Origin: Amycolatopsis pretoriensis
GTDB taxonomy: Bacteria > Actinomycetota > Actinomycetes > Mycobacteriales > Pseudonocardiaceae
Assembly (NCBI RefSeq): GCF_900107925.1
Contig: NZ_FNUJ01000002.1
Location: forward strand, 620,001 to 684,000
DNA length: 64,000 nucleotides
Direction of reading: 5' to 3'
Positions 60,911 through 64,000 of the stretch are shown here, piece by piece (the first letter of the stretch is position 1; each line of letters begins with the position of its first letter). The position numbers and the translations under genes are program-made. The notes under the pieces were generated by a model. The model had not been told where the DNA came from and did no database searches. It saw only the letters and a list, made by a program, of their open reading frames with translations.

Positions 60911-61768
60911 ATGACTGCCGGTCACGAGGGGGCGCACGGACTGTCGGAGCTGCTGCGCACACACGCCGACAGCCTGATCGACCGCTGGGTCGAGCTGGCG
61001 GGCGCCGGTCTGCGCGGCCGCATGACGACGCCGGAGCTGCAGCGCGACCTGGGTGAGCTGTTCAGCACGTTGCTGCCGATCGCGGCCGGCTCCGCCGCCG
61101 GCCTCGACACCGGCGGGCACGGCGAGATCAAGGCCCTGCTGGCCGACCTGTCCCGGAACCGGGCGCGACAGGGCTTCAGCCCCGCCGAGACGGCCTCGAG
61201 CGTGTTCGCGCTGAAGCAGGCGGTCACCGAGCTCACCGAAGGCAACGACGACGCCGCCCTCTTCCGGGAGCTGCTGACCTTCTCCGGGCTGCTGGACGCC
61301 TTGGGGCTGTGGACGTTCGAGACCTACGCGGCCGCTCGCGAGGAGATCATCAAGGAGCAGTCCGAGCAGCTGCTCGAGCTGACGACCCCGGTGGTCAAGA
61401 TCTGGGAAGGCGTGCTCGCCGTCCCCCTGGTCGGCACGCTCGACTCGGCCCGGACCCAGGTCGTGATGGAGAAGCTGCTGGAAGCGCTGGTCGAGACCAG
61501 CTCCCAGCACGCGATCATCGACATCACCGGCGTCCTCGCCGTCGACACCCAGGTGGCGCAGCACCTGCTCAAGACCGTGGTCGCGGCGCGGCTGATGGGC
61601 GCGGAGTGCACCATCTCGGGCATCCGCCCGCAGATCGCGCAGACGATCGTCGCCCTCGGCATCGAGTTCGGCGACATCACGACCAAGGCCACGCTGGCCG
61701 ACGCCCTGCGGCACGCCCTCCGGTACGAGGGCGTCGAGCTGGTGCAGGGCGAAAAGAGGCCCGTCTGA
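60911..61768 (+). CDS. rsbR: RsbR-type stressosome protein
   Basis: The product has 285 residues. An N-terminal helical sensor-like domain (about 10-150, LLRTHADSLIDRWVELAG onwards; RsbRD type) is linked to a C-terminal STAS domain (about 160-285). Thr213 in VLAVDTQVA and Thr245 in IRPQIAQT correspond to the two regulatory threonines of B. subtilis RsbRA. It would form the stressosome shell with RsbS. GGAGG is seven bases before ATG 60911. Its stop overlaps the rsbS start (TGATG). Confidence 0.9.
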   Translation: MTAGHEGAHGLSELLRTHADSLIDRWVELAGAGLRGRMTTPELQRDLGELFSTLLPIAAGSAAGLDTGGHGEIKALLADLSRNRARQGFSPAETASSVFALKQAVTELTEGNDDAALFRELLTFSGLLDALGLWTFETYAAAREEIIKEQSEQLLELTTPVVKIWEGVLAVPLVGTLDSARTQVVMEKLLEALVETSSQHAIIDITGVLAVDTQVAQHLLKTVVAARLMGAECTISGIRPQIAQTIVALGIEFGDITTKATLADALRHALRYEGVELVQGEKRPV

Positions 61769-62175
61769 TGGAGCGGATCCCGATCCTCAAGATCGGTGAC
61801 GTCCTGCTGGTGTCCATCCAGGTCGACCTGGAGGACCACAGCGTCCTCGCGCTGCAGGAGGACCTCGCGGAGAAGATCAGCGCGACCGGCGCGTCCGGCG
61901 TGGTGATCGACATTTCGGCCGTCGAGATCGTCGACTCCTTCATCGGCCGGATGTTCGCGACGATCGCCTCGCTGTCGCGGCTGTTCGACGCGGACACCGT
62001 CGTGGTCGGCATGCGGCCCGCGGTCGCGATCACGCTGGTCGAGCTGGGCCTGACGCTCGGCGACGTGCGCACGGCGCTGAACCTGGAGCGCGGCATGGAG
62101 ATCCTCGAGGGGCTCACGGCCACCAGGAGGGGCACGCCGGGCGCGAACGGTGTCCCCGGTCTGGCGCGCAGATGA
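61768..62175 (+). CDS. rsbS: RsbS stressosome scaffold protein
   Basis: This single STAS domain has 135 residues. IPILKIGDVLLVSIQVDLED is the standard RsbS beginning. Ser57 in ISAVEIVDSFIGRM matches the RsbT-phosphorylated serine (Ser59 in B. subtilis). It forms the core with RsbR and sequesters RsbT until phosphorylated. It overlaps rsbR by 1 nt and rsbT by 4 nt. The last ~15 residues are an extension. Confidence 0.92.
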   Translation: MERIPILKIGDVLLVSIQVDLEDHSVLALQEDLAEKISATGASGVVIDISAVEIVDSFIGRMFATIASLSRLFDADTVVVGMRPAVAITLVELGLTLGDVRTALNLERGMEILEGLTATRRGTPGANGVPGLARR

Positions 62176-62582
62176 CCTCGGCCGGCGTGGTGGAAGAGAT
62201 CCCCATCGTCACGGACTCCGACGTCGTCCGTGTCCGCCAGGCCGTCCGGTCCCTCGCCCTGCGGGTCAAGCTCTCCCTCGTCGACCAGACCAAGCTGGTG
62301 ACGGCGACCAGCGAACTCGCCCGCAACACGCTGGTCTACGGCCTGGGCGGCCTCGCCCGCCTCGAACTGGTCGAAGACGGCCGCCGCACGGGCGTCAAAG
62401 CGGTGTTCCACGACGACGGCCCCGGCATTCCCGACACCGACCTCGCCCTGGCCGACGGCTGGAGCAGCGGCAAGGGACTGGGTCTCGGCCTCAGCGGGGC
62501 ACGCCGGCTGGTGGACGAGTTCGAGCTGGCCACCGAGGTGGGCCGGGGCACCGACGTCACCGTGGTCAAGTGGTCGAGATGA
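62172..62582 (+). CDS. rsbT: RsbT serine/threonine kinase
   Basis: The 136-residue GHKL kinase has the N-box VTATSELARNTLVYG (Asn52), HDDGPGIPD and GKGLGLGLSGARRLVDEFE with the ATP lid. It phosphorylates RsbS and RsbR, is released, and then activates a downstream phosphatase. ATG 62172 overlaps the rsbS stop, and its own stop overlaps the next gene (ATGA). Confidence 0.93.
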   Translation: MTSAGVVEEIPIVTDSDVVRVRQAVRSLALRVKLSLVDQTKLVTATSELARNTLVYGLGGLARLELVEDGRRTGVKAVFHDDGPGIPDTDLALADGWSSGKGLGLGLSGARRLVDEFELATEVGRGTDVTVVKWSR

Positions 62583-63613
62583 CCGCGACGCACTGCCTGC
62601 CGGTCATCGAGGACGTCACCTGGGTCGGCGTCGACGACCCCACCGCCGCCGGCCGGGCGCGCCGCGTCGCCACCGGCCTCGCCGACCGGCTGGGTTTCCC
62701 GGAGAACCGGATCGCCGAAGTCGGCATCGTGGTCACCGAGCTCGCCACGAACCTCGACCGCCACGCCGAGCAGGGCACGCTGGTCATCCGGTCGGTCCGC
62801 GGGACCACCCAGGCGGCCGTCGAAGTCGTCGCCGTCGACCGCGGTCCCGGTATCGCCGACGTCGCCTCGGCGTTCGAGGACGGCCGCTCGACCGCCGGCA
62901 CGCTCGGGGTCGGGCTCGGCGCGGTGCGCCGGCTCTCGAACGCGATGACCGCGTTTTCCGAACCCGGCCGCGGCACGATCGTCACCGCCCGGTTCCACGC
63001 CACCAAGACCGCTGCGGCCGAACTCGCCGACGACGACGCGGCCGGGCTCACCAGGCCGATCACCAGCGAAGAGGTCTGCGGTGACGCCTACGCCGTCATG
63101 CGGGCGAACGGCCGCATGCGGCTGATGATGTGCGACGGCTCCGGACACGGCCCGCTGGCCGCCAGTGCCTCCCGCGAAGCGGTGCGCGTCTTCTGCGAAC
63201 GCCCCGCCGACGAGCCGCCCGAACGGGTCGTCACCGCGATCCACGCGGCGCTGCGCGGCAGCCGGGGTGGCGCCGTCGCCGTCGCGGACCTCTCCCCGGG
63301 CGAAGGCCGCGTCCGCTTCGCCGGCCTGGGCAACATCGCCGCCGCGGTCGTGGCCGGCGGGCAGAAGAAGGGCATGATCTCCGTGCCCGGGATCGCCGGG
63401 TTCCAGGCCCGGACCATCCGGGCGTTCGACCACGCGCTCCCGGCCGGCGCGGCGGTGGTGCTGCACAGCGACGGACTGACCGAGAAGTGGCAGCCCGACC
63501 AGTGGAACGCCCTGTTCGGCAGCAGCCCGCTCGTCATCGCCGCCGCGGTGCTGCGCGACGCCGGGGTCCGCAACGACGACGCCGGCGTCCTCGTCGGCAA
63601 ACCGCGGCCATGA
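62579..63613 (+). CDS. Fused HATPase / SpoIIE phosphatase (RsbX-like)
   Basis: The product has 344 residues. Residues 20-140 are a second GHKL ATPase domain (VVTELATNLDRH, DRGPGIAD, TLGVGLGAVRRLSNAM). Residues 155-344 are a PP2C-type SpoIIE phosphatase (SEEVCGDAYAV, MMCDGSGHGPLAASAS, GLGNIAAAV, LHSDGLTEKW). In stressosome operons an RsbX-type phosphatase resets RsbR/RsbS; fusion to a kinase-like module is a known actinobacterial arrangement. It overlaps rsbT and the following gene by 4 nt each. Confidence 0.87.
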   Translation: MTATHCLPVIEDVTWVGVDDPTAAGRARRVATGLADRLGFPENRIAEVGIVVTELATNLDRHAEQGTLVIRSVRGTTQAAVEVVAVDRGPGIADVASAFEDGRSTAGTLGVGLGAVRRLSNAMTAFSEPGRGTIVTARFHATKTAAAELADDDAAGLTRPITSEEVCGDAYAVMRANGRMRLMMCDGSGHGPLAASASREAVRVFCERPADEPPERVVTAIHAALRGSRGGAVAVADLSPGEGRVRFAGLGNIAAAVVAGGQKKGMISVPGIAGFQARTIRAFDHALPAGAAVVLHSDGLTEKWQPDQWNALFGSSPLVIAAAVLRDAGVRNDDAGVLVGKPRP

Positions 63614-64000
63614 CCCCCCGGCCCGGCGTCGACCCGCTGCTGCGGATGACGCTGTCCGACGAGCCCGCCGTGTTCGCCATGCGGCAGTACGGCCGCGAAG
63701 CCGCGAAGGCCATCGGACTGAATCCCCAGGACCAGGTCCGCGTGGCCACCGCGCTCAGCGACGTCGGCCGGGACCTCGTCCGGGCCGCGACGGGCGCGTC
63801 GGTCACCTTTGCGCTGACCCCGACGGCGACCGCCGGCCTGTCGATCGAGTTCACCTGGCGGGGAGCGCCCGCCGCCGAGGTGCTCGACGTCAGCCGCGAC
63901 ACCACGACCCGTTTGATGGACGAGGTCGGCACCACCCACGAAGCCGGGCGCACCTCGATCACCATGACCAAAGTGATGCCGCCGGGCTCGCCACCGATGA
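63610..64000 (+). CDS. Regulatory protein with degenerate GHKL-like start (3' truncated by window)
   Basis: 130 codons are visible from ATG 63610 (ATGA overlap) to the window edge with no stop. The segment LNPQDQVRVATALSDVGRDLVRAA aligns in style with the N-box helix of RsbT-like ATPases, but the Glu and Asn are replaced (LSDVGRDL). Strand pairs follow (SVTFALTPTATAGLSIEFTW). It is probably the N terminus of a larger sensor or phosphatase acting with the stressosome. Function cannot be completed from this fragment. Confidence 0.6.
   Translation, partial: MTPRPGVDPLLRMTLSDEPAVFAMRQYGREAAKAIGLNPQDQVRVATALSDVGRDLVRAATGASVTFALTPTATAGLSIEFTWRGAPAAEVLDVSRDTTTRLMDEVGTTHEAGRTSITMTKVMPPGSPPM

Noticed and set aside
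1..64000. tRNA, rRNA, insertion sequences, integrases, CRISPR arrays and prophage genes
   Set aside because: None was recognised: no transposase or integrase motifs, no regularly spaced repeats and no structural RNA signature were seen.

Overview
The window is about 72 % G+C by eye, with dense gene packing, frequent GTG and TTG starts, and start/stop overlaps of the GTGA, ATGA or TGATG type. Gene content (ECF sigma factors with SnoaL-like tails, an RsbRST stressosome, ESX-type Rhs proteins, DUF1206, many secreted glycosidases) points to a filamentous actinomycete. Pseudonocardiaceae, Amycolatopsis in particular, is my best guess, but this is inference from style and gene content only. No tRNA, rRNA, insertion sequence or CRISPR array was recognised.

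Region 1 (1-12359) is an exopolysaccharide cluster. A tightly overlapping plus-strand operon encodes a GT4 enzyme (cut by the window edge), a Wzz-like chain-length protein, a GT87 membrane mannosyltransferase-like protein, a Wzx-type flippase and two more GT4 enzymes, ending in a 17-bp hairpin. Facing it are a polyprenyl-phosphate sugar-1-phosphate transferase and a coupled glycosidase-like lipoprotein. A GT2 enzyme, an amine-oxidase-like flavoprotein and a UDP-GlcNAc 2-epimerase follow. Initiation, assembly, export and chain-length control are all represented.

Region 2 (12480-22020) holds a secreted lysyl-oxidase-family protein, a small secreted peptide, a PIG-L deacetylase, a 1630-residue Rhs protein with a WXG100-like head and an unrecognised C-terminal tip, and a secreted DUF6351 hydrolase.

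Region 3 (22278-29389) carries a P450 and, converging on it, a six-gene minus-strand operon: radical SAM/SPASM enzyme, free-standing acyl carrier protein, ATP-grasp ligase, aminoglycoside-phosphotransferase-like kinase, glycosyltransferase and free-standing condensation domain. All genes are overlapping or 3 nt apart. This looks like a compact natural-product pathway, and I do not recognise it as a described one.

Region 4 (29745-34858) contains DUF1206, VOC and FAH-family genes. It then has a translationally coupled pair: an 806-residue protein with an extracellular-contractile-injection-system (eCIS) style leader and a toxin-like C terminus, followed by a small acidic protein in the immunity position.

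Region 5 (35142-49631) is carbohydrate scavenging and regulation: two secreted GH2 enzymes, one with a perfect 18-bp operator palindrome; a lectin/FN3/PQQ-dehydrogenase fusion; an ECF41-like sigma factor; a LysR gene followed by a nucleobase permease with a hairpin over its ribosome-binding site; and a lone adenylation domain divergent from an NmrA-like reductase.

Region 6 (49778-59133) is a set of small regulated redox modules: MarR/FAD monooxygenase/cyclase, ECF sigma/SDR, TetR/esterase and ECF sigma/MDR reductase.

Region 7 (59257-64000) has PhoU and then a stress-signalling block: RsbW-like kinase, STAS antagonist, RsbR, RsbS, RsbT, a fused HATPase-SpoIIE phosphatase, and a truncated following gene.
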